Below are positions 46,636 to 57,008 of a stretch of 64,000 nucleotides of DNA, one piece after another. How positions within the stretch are numbered: position 1 is the first letter of the stretch; each line of letters begins with the position of its first letter. The position numbers and the translations under genes are program-made. The stretch lies in contig JAUICM010000007.1 of the NCBI GenBank assembly GCA_030427885.1, positions 62,001 through 126,000 on the forward strand. The letters run 5' to 3'. Source of the stretch: Rhodothermia bacterium. Lineage in GTDB: Bacteria; Bacteroidota; Rhodothermia; Balneolales; Balneolaceae. The notes below the pieces were generated by a model. It did no database searches and was not told the DNA's origin. It saw nothing but the letters and a program-made list of their open reading frames with translations.

Positions 46636-49600
46636 GTGCGTCAGATTTATAGGCTACTTTATTTAATACCATTCGCATTGTTGTTCAATGGGGCGATGGT
46701 TATGCAGGGACTTCATGCTCAGGAAGTAACGGACTCGTTGCGCACAGAAGTTGGGGAAGATTCTCTTGAAGGAATCAAGTTTTATCGTTCCAATCCGGTT
46801 AACCGTGTTAGTGGTTTAACAGGGGTTAGAAAAAGCAGATTGTATCAGGTTTCTAACGGACAAGATAAGACTACTGTTACCTGGGATTCACTGGGAACCT
46901 ACAAGATCAGCCGGACCCTGTATGGAAAACAGATATTTATACCGCAGGTTGTCTCATTCGAGAATTACATTGAATTAAAGAAAAAGCAGCAACAGAATAA
47001 TATCAGATTCAATCTTATTGCTGAAGGGAAAAGTCAGCAGGAAGAGAAAAAAGGTCTTTTAGATCTTAAAATTAGTGTACCGGGCGGCGAGAACTCTGCC
47101 TTTTCAACCATCTTCGGGAGCAACGAGGTGAACCTCAGGGTTAATGGCTCTGCAAATATGAATGTGGGTGCTACCGTTCAGAAACTGGATGACGGGACCT
47201 TGCCTGAAGACCTGAGAACCAGGATCGATCCTACTTTCAATCAAAACCTGCAGCTTAATATTCAGGGAACTATTGGTAGTAAATTAACTATAGCCACCGA
47301 CTGGGATACCGAACGACAATTTGATTTTGAAAACCGCCTCAGCATTGTATACAAAGGCTTTGAAGATGAGATCATCAAGAGTATTGAAATGGGTAACGTT
47401 GCGATGGAAACGGGGAACTCGCTGGTTACCGGTGGTAGTGCTCTTTTCGGGATAAAGGCCATTACGGAACTTGGCCCTTTAAAGGTTACCACGGTTGTAT
47501 CTCAACAAAAAGGGGAGAGCAATACCCAAACCATATCGGGTGGTTCTCAGGAACAGTCTATCAATATCACACCGGCTGATTATGAAGATGGAAAACATTT
47601 TTTCATTGACTATTACAACCGACAGGAATTTGAGAATGCACTTGCAGACCCGCAGAATATATTGCAGCCTTATCAGGTTTCCGAGCTATATGTATATGTA
47701 AGACGGGCAGAACAGATCCCTGGTGAGAACTCTATTCAGGCAATCGCTTTACTTGACCTGGGGGTGAATGACCTGGGTAATGGTGAGTTTGGGCTTCCCG
47801 GTAATAACCGTGACCGTTTCACAGACCAACAATTAGACAGCCTCAGAGCATCAAACAGTAATGCCACGAATGATGATTTTAATGCAGGGGCACAAGAGTA
47901 TGTAGACGCTCCATTCGAACTTTTGGAAGAAGGTATCGATTACACCTTCAACAGAGCTCTGGGCTTCATAAGCCTGAAGAGTTATATCAATTCCGGGGAT
48001 GCGATCGCTATCGCCTATGTATATACAGATCGTTCACAGGGCGGCACTCCCGTTGCAGTGGGTGAATTGAATGCTTCAGGAAATGACAGGAGATATTTGA
48101 AACTTATCCGGCCGGGTGGAATGACCACAGAAGACAAAGCGTGGCCTTTGACTATGAGAAATATCTATTCACTGGGTGTTTCAAGTGTTAGTCCGGATGC
48201 TTTTGAACTGGATATAGCAGATACCCGGGGTAATGTTGATGTAGTGAATCTACCAGGTCGGCCAAATTCAACCTTACTTCAGGATCTTGGGCTTGACCGG
48301 CTTAATTCTGAAGGGGCAAAACAACCGGATAACCAGATCGATTTTACAGGAATAACCCTGGATGCAGGATCAGGAAGGATCATGTTCCCATATCTGGAAC
48401 CCTTCGGCGATCGGATCTATCAACTGCTTGATGGAATGGTAGCTGACTCGATCAGGGATAACATGGCATTTACTGATCTATATGATATAAAGGCGGTTGA
48501 TGCCAGCAGGAGGTCAAAGAACAGTAGTTATACCATAACAGGGAAATCAAGTGGTGGTGTTAGTGGAACCTACAATCTTGGATTCGGACTTGTTGAAGGT
48601 TCGGTAAAAGTATTTGCCAATAATGTAGAGCTCTCCGAAGGAACTGATTATGAGGTTGACTATTCCTTTGGTTTGTTGACCATTCTGAATGAACGCTATC
48701 TGGCCTCAGGGCAGGAGATCAATGTTGAGTATGAAAGTAACCAGCTCACGATAATCGGGCAGAAGAACTTCACAGGAATTCGAGCTGAATACACCGTTAA
48801 TGATGATATAAAGCTGGGAAGTACCTTCTTCAAGTTGAAAGAACAGCCACTGTCCGACAAGATCCGGATAGGTAATGAGTCTATCAATAACACGGTTATA
48901 GGGCTTGACGCAAATGCTTCTTTTGATACCCCATGGATGACCCGGTTTATTGATAAGGTGCCGCTTTTGCAAACCAAGGCTCCTTCGAGCATCAGCTTTA
49001 GTGGTGAATTTGCTCAATTGCGACCCGGTATCGCTCAAACGAATGCGGTTCAGGAAGCTATAGATAAAAATGAGCTTTATAGCGATGAAGAGAACGGACT
49101 TGCATTCATTGATGATTTCGAGGGAGCGGAATACAATATCAGTTTTGTGAACCCATTGAGATGGAACCTTGCCGCTGCTCCTGCAGCAGTTCCAGGTTAT
49201 GCCCCTGACGAAACGTATTTTAGTGATCCGGACTTTTTGAGTCCCCAAACTTCAGCCGATCGTAAAGCCAGAGCTGACCTGAGATCTCAGTTTTCTTTTT
49301 ACTCAATACCAAGGAACCTGGAATCAATACAATCGGCCACCAGTACTGCTGAAACACAAACAGTTTTCATACAAGATGTATTCAAGGGAAGAGAGATTGA
49401 TCAACGTCAACCCGACGAACTTACTACTTTCGATGTGTATTACAATCCCGGTAACAGGGGCCCCTATAATTATAATATGGACCTTAAAAACCTGCTGGAA
49501 AATGAACCCCAGAGAACATGGGGTGGGGTAACAGCAGTAATTCCTCCGGGACAGGAGGATCTGGTTCAGAACAATATCGAGTTTCTGGAATTCTGGGTTC

Positions 49601-52600
49601 AGGCAATTCTTCCGAACGGTGAAGATCCTGCAGGACTGGAACAAGACTATGATGGTAAGATCTATATTGATCTTGGAGTGATCTCGGAAGATATCATACC
49701 GAATGTGCGGTTGAATACAGAAGATGGCCTTGCTTCCACATTGAATAATCTAGCTGAGGATGATCCATTCGGAACACCAAGGTCATATATACCACCGTCT
49801 CCACCGGTACCATTAGGACAATTCTCGAATTCGAACAGAGAGCTGGAAGATGTTGGACTGGATGGAGCACCAGACCCCGGAACAGCGGGAGCTAATGGAA
49901 AAGATGAGGGGGCCCTGTTTGCAGACTTTATCGAAACGATAAGGGTAAATTACGGGGAGTCCAGCGAAATGTATCAGTCGGTAGCAGAAGACCCCTCAAA
50001 CGATAATTACGTGTATTACAATGAAAACAAAGCACGTAATATGCCTCTGCTGAAAGACCGTTTTTATCGTATGCTGGGGTATCATGACGGAAACACCCCT
50101 GAAAGTGGTGGCAGCGATAACAAAACGGCAGTGACCCTGAAACCAGATACAGAAGGCTTAGTGAGTTCTTCTTCTATTCAGCAAACGAACTCCTACTACC
50201 AGTATGAACTTGATTTCAACCCGGCTGATGTCAGTAATCTTCAGATCGATGCCCCGGGAACTTATATTGTAGACAAGATCTCAAATAGCCCGTATTACCG
50301 TACCTGGTATCTGGTCAGGATCCCATTGAGTGAGTACACGCGTAAATTCGGAGATATCGATAACTTCCAGAATATTTCCTATATGAGAATGTGGATGTCC
50401 GGGTACAAAAAACCATTTACCCTGAGATTTGCAACTTATGAGTTTGTTGGAAGTCAATGGAAGAAGATCACTGATGAAATATCTGGTGTTCCTGCTTCTC
50501 AGGAGCAATTCCGGGTTTCCACGATCAATATTGAGGAAAACGCAAACAGAACACCGTTTCCATACCGTCAGCCATATGGTTCGATCAGAGCCCTGAACAG
50601 GTCGGCACAGGTTCAATCCCTCGAAAATGAACAGTCGCTGGTTTTGAGCGTGGAAGACTTGAATGGACAGGAATTACAAATGGTGAAACGGGTTTATCCG
50701 GGTAAACTAAACCTTCTCAATTATTCCAATATGAGGATGTTTGTGCATGGTGAGGGTTTCGATGCCCGTGGAGAGGCTGAGCTTGTTGTACGAATCGGTA
50801 GTGATCTGGAGAACAATTATTATGAATACCGGCAACCGGTTACACCCTCTCCAAATCATACATTTAATAAATATCCGGGTGATCAGGGAGATCTGGAATC
50901 GGATGCAGAAGTCATCTGGTTGTACGATGAAAACAGTATGAATATCGTGATCTCAGCTTTTAATGTACTTAAGCAGCTAAGAGATGACAACCAGATCGAG
51001 AATACTGAATACTTTGATTGTACAGAATTACCAGGAGGCTGCAAGGATATTATTGGGGATGATACCGTTGATGGAGCTGTAATTGGTATAAAGGGGGTTC
51101 CGTCACTTGAGAGTGTTTCCGAGATCGCACTGGGTATTCGTAATCCGTATAATGTTTTAGATCCAAACACAGTTGGTATCCCAAGTCTGGACGCAGAATT
51201 CTGGTTAAACGAGCTAAGGGTTTCCGGTTTTGATAATGAAAATGGATGGGCAGCCAATGCAAAATCTTCTGTTAAGCTGGCTGACTTTGCTACGGTTAAT
51301 GCAAACGTGACCCGTAAAACGAATGGCTTCGGTGGACTAAACTCAAGATTAGGTGACAGAGAAGTATCAGATCAGCTGGGATATTCACTAAGTTCTACAG
51401 TGAATCTCCATAAATTAGTGCCAGACAGGTTTGGCTGGAGTTTTCCGGTTACAATCTCTACCAGGCGAAATACACGGACTCCTAAATACCTGCCAAATCA
51501 GGGGGATATAAGGCTTACTGATTTTGTAGATAAGGTAAATTCAGATCCAAATTTGACCTCAGATGAGAAAAGTGCCATTATAAACGACCGTATCTCCAAT
51601 ATTGAGACAGTAAATGAGGATTTTTCGATCAATGTCTCCAGTATTTCCAAACAGAATTCCAGGAGTAAACTTGCCCAGTACACTCTTGATAATCTGAAGT
51701 TCAGCTATAACTATGCTGAAGGATATTCAAAGAATCCTCAACTACAGTTTCAAAATCAATGGAATTACAAAGCATCGGTTTCGTACAACCTTACTCTTCG
51801 GAGGGTACAACTTATCAGGCCATTTAAGTTCACGGAGAATATTCCAGTGCTTAAAGCTCTGTCAAATCTGAGATTTGGTTACCTACCTACTTCTATAAGT
51901 GCATCTTCAACACTCACAAGAAAATATGATGAGTCGAGGAGGAAGAATCTATCGGATCCGACTCTTCCTCAGTCGCTGAACCAAACACATGCGTTCACTG
52001 AGCAAAATAACTTCGGACTCAATTATAGTTTCACCAGAAGTATTCCTATCTCTTTTAATACAAGTACAAGTTTTGATCTTTCCAGCGCTGGTATAAGACC
52101 AAAGAATAATACCGGTGTGGATAGTCTGGCGTACGACCTTCGCCCTACATTCGATGTAATAAAAGGAGTGATCGGGGATACTCTGAGTGCCAGAAGGTCA
52201 ACCTATCAGGAGAATTATTCTGCTTCATGGAAGCCAACATTAACCCAGATCAAAGCACTGAGTTGGTTGAGTCTGTCAACTCAGTATAGTGGCGGGTTTC
52301 AGTGGACCAACAGTCCAAGTGGTTCTAATCTTGGATCAACGGTGGGGAACAGATTGCAGCTCGATAATACCGTTAGAATGAATACTGAAAAGTTATTGAA
52401 TGGTCTCGGATTCATAAAAAAGATCAAGGATCAGAATAAAAAAGAAACGAATGAAAGAGCTGACATAAAAAAGAAAAGGGCAAATGAAAAAGAAAAGGGA
52501 GTAGCCGATAGTTTGCGCACACCGCCGTTGCAACCAAATCTGTTCAGAGATGCAAAGTATCTTGGAAGAAAAGTGTTTCTGGGTTTGATCAGCCTTAAGG

Positions 52601-53931
52601 ATATTAGTGCCAATTATAAACATCAGAAGAATGGTACTCAGGTCGGATATGATGGAGATTCTCAGATCTGGTATGCGTTTAATAGTCCCGGAGCTAATAA
52701 TTTTAGTCCTGCATTCGGATATCGGTTTGGTATAAATGACAGGATCCCAGAATCAGAGTTGATCGATAATATAAACGGGAATAATAATATCCAGCTTCCT
52801 GCCAATAACAGTTATTCTGATAAATACTCATTCACCACAAGATTAACGCCATTTGAGAATATCAGTATTGACCTGGACTGGTCTGCAGATATTGGAACCA
52901 GAGTAACGGAATCGATTACATTGGGAACCAATAATGAATTTACATCTGTGACTACGGAATCCGGAACCTATACAAGTTCGGTCTGGTCTTTTAGCAGTGG
53001 CTATGATAATTTCTTTAGAACACAGCTTCAGACCGCATTAGATGACATCGATGATGGAAGTAACGTGATATCTGATGCTAATGGAAATGGGGATGGCAGG
53101 TCAGTTCTGAACAGAACCACTGTTCAGGAAGACTTCAGAAGATCATATTTGGGAGAGGGTGCTGAAGGTCATGGAGAAAAAGGATTTCTGGCATTTCCAA
53201 AACCAGCCTGGAAAGTAAACTGGACCCGATTTGAACGATTTCTCCCTTTCATTGGCAAATTCATGAGCAGCGCAACTTTATCTCACGGTTACAGAGGAAA
53301 TTATGTAGTGGATTGGAGCCTGAACGCTTTAACCGGGGTACAGCCAGCACAATCACTGGGCTCATTCAGTTTTATTGATGACAGGGGTAAGTATGAACCA
53401 ACAAGCATCAAGGTAGAACAAAGATTCCAACCACTACTGAAGCTGACCATGAGCTGGAAATCAGGATTAAGAACTGACATTGGTTACAACCGGAATAATA
53501 TATCCAGCTTTGCGATCTCCAGTAAACGTGTAACAGAGGTTCTTGATCATGGCTTTGATGGTAACATTAGTTATACCTTCAGAAATGTTACACTGCCGTT
53601 CCTGCCTAAAATTAAAAACAACATTGAGATGGGGATACGGGGAAGCCTGAAGAATAATACTGAGACCACGTACAAGCTCGATAGTGATCTTTCGGAAGCA
53701 CTGGTCTCAGGTATTAATTCTGAATCAGATGTTAACCAGGCGGTGGTTACAAAAAGAGGAGAAACCGGAGGGCGTAATATTAATGCCACCTTTACTTTGG
53801 GATATCAGATATCGAGTACGATAACCTCGAACTTCGAGTACACATTTTCAAAAAGAGAATCGAATAAATATCCAACCAATACCACTCACGATATCAGGTT
53901 CAATATCAAGATCGCTATTCGGTCCCGCTAG
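46636..53931 (+). CDS. sprA: T9SS outer membrane translocon SprA/Sov
   Basis: This is the giant 36-strand barrel through which type IX substrates cross the outer membrane. The protein has 2431 residues, within the family range. It begins with GTG; a signal peptide (ending GLHAQ) follows. Recognisable family segments include FNLIAEGKSQQEEKKGLLDLKI in the N-terminal region (shown here only in part), NVGATVQKL, TNYGESS-like loops and a C-terminal strand ending FNIKIAIRSR. The cargo protein at 7600-8919 is a likely client. Its end overlaps the convergent lnt gene by 17 bp. Confidence 0.95.
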   Translation: MRQIYRLLYLIPFALLFNGAMVMQGLHAQEVTDSLRTEVGEDSLEGIKFYRSNPVNRVSGLTGVRKSRLYQVSNGQDKTTVTWDSLGTYKISRTLYGKQIFIPQVVSFENYIELKKKQQQNNIRFNLIAEGKSQQEEKKGLLDLKISVPGGENSAFSTIFGSNEVNLRVNGSANMNVGATVQKLDDGTLPEDLRTRIDPTFNQNLQLNIQGTIGSKLTIATDWDTERQFDFENRLSIVYKGFEDEIIKSIEMGNVAMETGNSLVTGGSALFGIKAITELGPLKVTTVVSQQKGESNTQTISGGSQEQSINITPADYEDGKHFFIDYYNRQEFENALADPQNILQPYQVSELYVYVRRAEQIPGENSIQAIALLDLGVNDLGNGEFGLPGNNRDRFTDQQLDSLRASNSNATNDDFNAGAQEYVDAPFELLEEGIDYTFNRALGFISLKSYINSGDAIAIAYVYTDRSQGGTPVAVGELNASGNDRRYLKLIRPGGMTTEDKAWPLTMRNIYSLGVSSVSPDAFELDIADTRGNVDVVNLPGRPNSTLLQDLGLDRLNSEGAKQPDNQIDFTGITLDAGSGRIMFPYLEPFGDRIYQLLDGMVADSIRDNMAFTDLYDIKAVDASRRSKNSSYTITGKSSGGVSGTYNLGFGLVEGSVKVFANNVELSEGTDYEVDYSFGLLTILNERYLASGQEINVEYESNQLTIIGQKNFTGIRAEYTVNDDIKLGSTFFKLKEQPLSDKIRIGNESINNTVIGLDANASFDTPWMTRFIDKVPLLQTKAPSSISFSGEFAQLRPGIAQTNAVQEAIDKNELYSDEENGLAFIDDFEGAEYNISFVNPLRWNLAAAPAAVPGYAPDETYFSDPDFLSPQTSADRKARADLRSQFSFYSIPRNLESIQSATSTAETQTVFIQDVFKGREIDQRQPDELTTFDVYYNPGNRGPYNYNMDLKNLLENEPQRTWGGVTAVIPPGQEDLVQNNIEFLEFWVQAILPNGEDPAGLEQDYDGKIYIDLGVISEDIIPNVRLNTEDGLASTLNNLAEDDPFGTPRSYIPPSPPVPLGQFSNSNRELEDVGLDGAPDPGTAGANGKDEGALFADFIETIRVNYGESSEMYQSVAEDPSNDNYVYYNENKARNMPLLKDRFYRMLGYHDGNTPESGGSDNKTAVTLKPDTEGLVSSSSIQQTNSYYQYELDFNPADVSNLQIDAPGTYIVDKISNSPYYRTWYLVRIPLSEYTRKFGDIDNFQNISYMRMWMSGYKKPFTLRFATYEFVGSQWKKITDEISGVPASQEQFRVSTINIEENANRTPFPYRQPYGSIRALNRSAQVQSLENEQSLVLSVEDLNGQELQMVKRVYPGKLNLLNYSNMRMFVHGEGFDARGEAELVVRIGSDLENNYYEYRQPVTPSPNHTFNKYPGDQGDLESDAEVIWLYDENSMNIVISAFNVLKQLRDDNQIENTEYFDCTELPGGCKDIIGDDTVDGAVIGIKGVPSLESVSEIALGIRNPYNVLDPNTVGIPSLDAEFWLNELRVSGFDNENGWAANAKSSVKLADFATVNANVTRKTNGFGGLNSRLGDREVSDQLGYSLSSTVNLHKLVPDRFGWSFPVTISTRRNTRTPKYLPNQGDIRLTDFVDKVNSDPNLTSDEKSAIINDRISNIETVNEDFSINVSSISKQNSRSKLAQYTLDNLKFSYNYAEGYSKNPQLQFQNQWNYKASVSYNLTLRRVQLIRPFKFTENIPVLKALSNLRFGYLPTSISASSTLTRKYDESRRKNLSDPTLPQSLNQTHAFTEQNNFGLNYSFTRSIPISFNTSTSFDLSSAGIRPKNNTGVDSLAYDLRPTFDVIKGVIGDTLSARRSTYQENYSASWKPTLTQIKALSWLSLSTQYSGGFQWTNSPSGSNLGSTVGNRLQLDNTVRMNTEKLLNGLGFIKKIKDQNKKETNERADIKKKRANEKEKGVADSLRTPPLQPNLFRDAKYLGRKVFLGLISLKDISANYKHQKNGTQVGYDGDSQIWYAFNSPGANNFSPAFGYRFGINDRIPESELIDNINGNNNIQLPANNSYSDKYSFTTRLTPFENISIDLDWSADIGTRVTESITLGTNNEFTSVTTESGTYTSSVWSFSSGYDNFFRTQLQTALDDIDDGSNVISDANGNGDGRSVLNRTTVQEDFRRSYLGEGAEGHGEKGFLAFPKPAWKVNWTRFERFLPFIGKFMSSATLSHGYRGNYVVDWSLNALTGVQPAQSLGSFSFIDDRGKYEPTSIKVEQRFQPLLKLTMSWKSGLRTDIGYNRNNISSFAISSKRVTEVLDHGFDGNISYTFRNVTLPFLPKIKNNIEMGIRGSLKNNTETTYKLDSDLSEALVSGINSESDVNQAVVTKRGETGGRNINATFTLGYQISSTITSNFEYTFSKRESNKYPTNTTHDIRFNIKIAIRSR

Positions 53932-55474
53932 AAAATTTGTTCCCGAAAAGTAGAAATCCCCAAGCTCCAAAAGTAAGGAAGAGGCACAAATAAGAAAGCC
54001 AGTCTCCAAAACGAGCATAGAAAGTCTGGGTATCTTTTACTTGTATTCGGGCGTTGAAAGCCGTTCTTACCCAATAATCAGTTTTATACTGAACCGTACC
54101 ATCTGGTAGTATGATCCCGGAGGTTCCATTGTTGGCACTACGCACGATCCATCGGTCAAATTCAATGGCACGAAGCCGGGCATAGGCAAAATGCTGGCGA
54201 TGTCCGCTTGTATTTCCCCACCATCCATCATTAGTTATGATGGTTAAGAAATCAGCCCCCTCATTAACAAATTCCCTGGTCCAGCCAGGATACACGGAAT
54301 CATAGCACACTAAACCCGGGGTGATGAATGAACTGGTTTCAAGCATGTCTGGAGAAGTACCTTTACCATATCCGGCCAGATTTCCCCAATCAAACCAGCC
54401 AAATACATCAATGGCATTTAGAAAATTCACAAAAGGAATCCGTTCAACTATAGGTACCAGATTTGCTTTGTCATACCTTGAAGCAAATCCAGAAGGTTCT
54501 ATAAAAATACTGGAATTGAACACATTATATTTTTGTCCGTTGCCCGTGTTATGATGGAGTTCGGGTGCATCATTTGCATCATAGTACTGAACTACACCAG
54601 CGCCTACTATAAAACTGGTTTCCCACGTTTCAGCAGAATCAGCTATTCGTTTTATCGTGTAATTGTCCATCTGAACTGCTCTGTCAATTGCATTTTCAGG
54701 CCATACAATCAGTTCAGTTTCATTTGTTTTAAATTTGGAAGTAATGGAAAACAGGCTGTCCAGAACTTCGCCATTTCCACTCATTCCGCCATAATCGAGA
54801 TAGGAATCATGATTGGGTTGAACTACCAGAACATTCGCTGTTTTATCGGCACTAAGCTCTGGTGTATCAATAGCAAACCAGATCAACGAGAGGGAGGGGA
54901 GAAGTAACAACGAGGCGATAGTTGTGATCGCCAAAGTTTTGGTACGGTACCGCACGGTCTGGTATGCCAGTGCAGCAGTAAATACCACCCAGAAAGTAAT
55001 CCCCAGGTGGCCTGTAATTGAGATATACTGGATAATGCTGATCTGGTCAGACCATGCATTTCCGATGGACAGCCAGGGCCAGGCCAGATCCCAGTTGTGA
55101 TGAAGATATTCGTAGGAAACCCATGCTGCTGTCTGCAATAAACTGATGAGGACAGGTTTATCGAGTTTCTTATCAAAGTAGCGCATAAGGCAAAGTGGGA
55201 TGGTCATCAAAACACTGTTGGCCAGAATAGCAGCAACCCCCGCTATACCACTGGCTATCATAAGCCAGTAGGTTGTGAGAAGATTCCAGAAAACAAATCC
55301 GGCATAAGAATAATAGGCTGTTTGTTTAAACGAATCAGACCGGTCTGCCAATCTCAGAAGTAACATGAATGCCGGAATACTAAGGAAGGAGAGATCAACA
55401 GGGGGGAAACTGAGAGCCAGTAAAAGCCCGGCCAATAAACTTAAGGCCCAATTATTATTTAAGATCTTAATCAT
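53915..55474 (-). CDS. lnt: Apolipoprotein N-acyltransferase
   Basis: This inner membrane enzyme adds the third acyl chain to lipoproteins. It has 519 residues: about eight membrane helices at the N-terminus and a C-terminal nitrilase domain with the catalytic triad Glu in VWPENAID, Lys in YDKANLVPIVERIPF and Cys in GLVCYDSVYPG. The usual CFE is CYD here, as in many Bacteroidota. It overlaps rsmI by 4 bp. Many lipoproteins in this window are its likely substrates. Confidence 0.94.
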   Translation of the reverse strand: MIKILNNNWALSLLAGLLLALSFPPVDLSFLSIPAFMLLLRLADRSDSFKQTAYYSYAGFVFWNLLTTYWLMIASGIAGVAAILANSVLMTIPLCLMRYFDKKLDKPVLISLLQTAAWVSYEYLHHNWDLAWPWLSIGNAWSDQISIIQYISITGHLGITFWVVFTAALAYQTVRYRTKTLAITTIASLLLLPSLSLIWFAIDTPELSADKTANVLVVQPNHDSYLDYGGMSGNGEVLDSLFSITSKFKTNETELIVWPENAIDRAVQMDNYTIKRIADSAETWETSFIVGAGVVQYYDANDAPELHHNTGNGQKYNVFNSSIFIEPSGFASRYDKANLVPIVERIPFVNFLNAIDVFGWFDWGNLAGYGKGTSPDMLETSSFITPGLVCYDSVYPGWTREFVNEGADFLTIITNDGWWGNTSGHRQHFAYARLRAIEFDRWIVRSANNGTSGIILPDGTVQYKTDYWVRTAFNARIQVKDTQTFYARFGDWLSYLCLFLTFGAWGFLLFGNKFSSGTE

Positions 55475-56154
55475 TCAGAATATCCTTTTCCTGAAACCAC
55501 CACCACAATTTCACCTTTGATGGAGTCTCTGTTTTCAAACTCTTCTTTTAACTCCGAAACTGAGCCTCTTATTATCTCTTCAAAAGTTTTAGTGAGTTCG
55601 CGGGCCACAGCGGCGAGGCGGTCACCACCAAAGTACTTATCAAGTTCTCCTAGTAATTTAATGAGCCGGTTCGGACTTTCATAGATGATCAGCGTTCGTT
55701 CCTCTTCAGCCAGCTGTCCCAAGCGTTTTTGACGACCTTTCTTATGGGGAAGAAATCCTTCAAAAGAATAGCGGTCGGAGGGAAGCCCGCTGGCAATGAG
55801 TGCAGTTGTAGCCGCATCAGGTCCGGGAATCACAGTGATCGTATGGCCTTCCTGTTTAGCTGCTCTCACTGCAAGAAATCCCGGATCAGAAATTCCGGGC
55901 ATCCCTGCATCACTGATAAGAGCCACATTCTGATTAGCATTAAGAATATTCATCAGATGAGCTACTTTTTTATGCTCATTATGCAAATGAAAAGAAAAAG
56001 TCTGGGTTGCTATACCAAAGTGCTTCAGAAGTTTTCCGGAAGTCCGGGTGTCTTCACAAGCTATGTAATCCACAGATTTTAAAACCTCAACAGCCCTGGG
56101 GGATATGTCTCCAAGGTTGCCGATCGGCGTTGCTACGATATAAAAAATTGACAA
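55471..56154 (-). CDS. rsmI: 16S rRNA (cytidine-1402-2'-O)-methyltransferase
   Basis: This SAM-dependent tetrapyrrole-methylase-fold enzyme acts on 16S rRNA. It has 227 residues with YIVATPIGNLGDISPRAVEVL, CEDTRTSGKLLKHFGI, SDAGMPGISDPG, VIPGPDAATTALIASGLP and FEGFLPHKKGRQKRL. It is slightly shorter than the E. coli enzyme (about 286), lacking the small C-terminal extension. It heads an operon with lnt. Confidence 0.95.
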   Translation of the reverse strand: MSIFYIVATPIGNLGDISPRAVEVLKSVDYIACEDTRTSGKLLKHFGIATQTFSFHLHNEHKKVAHLMNILNANQNVALISDAGMPGISDPGFLAVRAAKQEGHTITVIPGPDAATTALIASGLPSDRYSFEGFLPHKKGRQKRLGQLAEEERTLIIYESPNRLIKLLGELDKYFGGDRLAAVARELTKTFEEIIRGSVSELKEEFENRDSIKGEIVVVVSGKGYSE

Positions 56155-56236
56155 AGGGGTTCCGCTTGATTAATAATAGATGGAAAATCCAAATTTCAAC
56201 ATCTAAAAGAAAATGAATCTCAAGGAGCAATTAAAA

Positions 56237-56290
56237 ATGGCTCAATTAAAAATTATGGATTATACTAATCGGACTTTGAATCATTTTTAA
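56237..56290 (+). other. Possible 17-residue leader ORF before the VOC gene
   Basis: ATG at 56237 with an AAGGAG ribosome-binding site (56222-56227) opens a 17-codon frame (MAQLKIMDYTNRTLNHF) ending TAA at 56288-56290, in the same frame as the VOC gene. CAATTAAAAAT occurs at 56228 and 56243 and in inverted form at 56283-56293. It could be a leader peptide with a hairpin, or chance. Confidence 0.35.
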
Positions 56291-56305
56291 TTGATAATAG
56301 AACAG

Positions 56306-56692
56306 ATGAATTTTACACCTACCGGATTAAACCATATTACGATCAGAGTAAACAGGATCGATGCTTCAAAAGAATTCTATGGAGATATTCTTGGATTCGA
56401 GCTTGTGAAGACAATGGGACAGAGCATGGCAGTATATGATATTGGTAATGGTGACACACTGGTGATCGTTGAGGCTGAAACAAGTTATGACCCTACTTCC
56501 AGGGACTTCAGGGTTGATCATTTTGGGTTTTATGTTGAGAGTCCGGAAAAGGTCGACGAACTTGCTTCATATTTCAGAGACAAAGAAGTTACCATTATGA
56601 GTGGTCCTGCAAACCGAAAGAAGGGAAGATTTGTTTTCGTAGCTGATCCGGACGGTAATATGATAGAGTTCTTTTATGAAGAAAAAGCTTAG
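56306..56692 (+). CDS. VOC-superfamily (glyoxalase/dioxygenase-like) protein
   Basis: This small metalloprotein of the vicinal-oxygen-chelate fold has 128 residues from the ATG at 56306; a TTG at 56291 gives a longer version that is less likely. The pattern LNHITIRVNRIDASKEFY, VDHFGFYVES and FVADPDGNMIEFF is typical, with the metal ligands His, His and Glu. The substrate cannot be assigned. It overlaps the next gene by 17 bp. Confidence 0.87.
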   Translation: MNFTPTGLNHITIRVNRIDASKEFYGDILGFELVKTMGQSMAVYDIGNGDTLVIVEAETSYDPTSRDFRVDHFGFYVESPEKVDELASYFRDKEVTIMSGPANRKKGRFVFVADPDGNMIEFFYEEKA

Positions 56693-57008
56693 TCAAAAAG
56701 AGTTAGCAGAATTAAGAAAGAGAGAACAAGCACGCAAGGAACTTGAGTTTCAAGTTGGCCGTGATCTGCATATTGAATATGGTAAACAGACAGCCGAAAA
56801 TAATATGTTGAAGGATAAGAACCCATGGGCGATCAGGGCCATTAACTTCTTTGGGACTCTGATCATCCTGTACGTACCATTTTGGATTGTCTCTATGCTG
56901 ATCCCTTTTGGACCATTTGCTCCATTCATCAAGTGGCTGATACTTATACTGGCGGTGATCAGTATGTTAAGAAAGAAATCAGTGCTCGATGAATTTATAT
57001 TCAGGTGA
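56676..57008 (+). CDS. Small membrane protein of unknown function
   Basis: This 110-residue protein has a charged N-terminal helix rich in Lys, Glu and Arg and two membrane segments (FFGTLIILYVPFWIVSMLI and FIKWLILILAVISML). No family is recognised. The 17 bp overlap with the VOC gene suggests coupled translation. Its TGA stop directly abuts the stop of the convergent LCIB-like gene. Confidence 0.65.
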   Translation: MKKKLSQKELAELRKREQARKELEFQVGRDLHIEYGKQTAENNMLKDKNPWAIRAINFFGTLIILYVPFWIVSMLIPFGPFAPFIKWLILILAVISMLRKKSVLDEFIFR

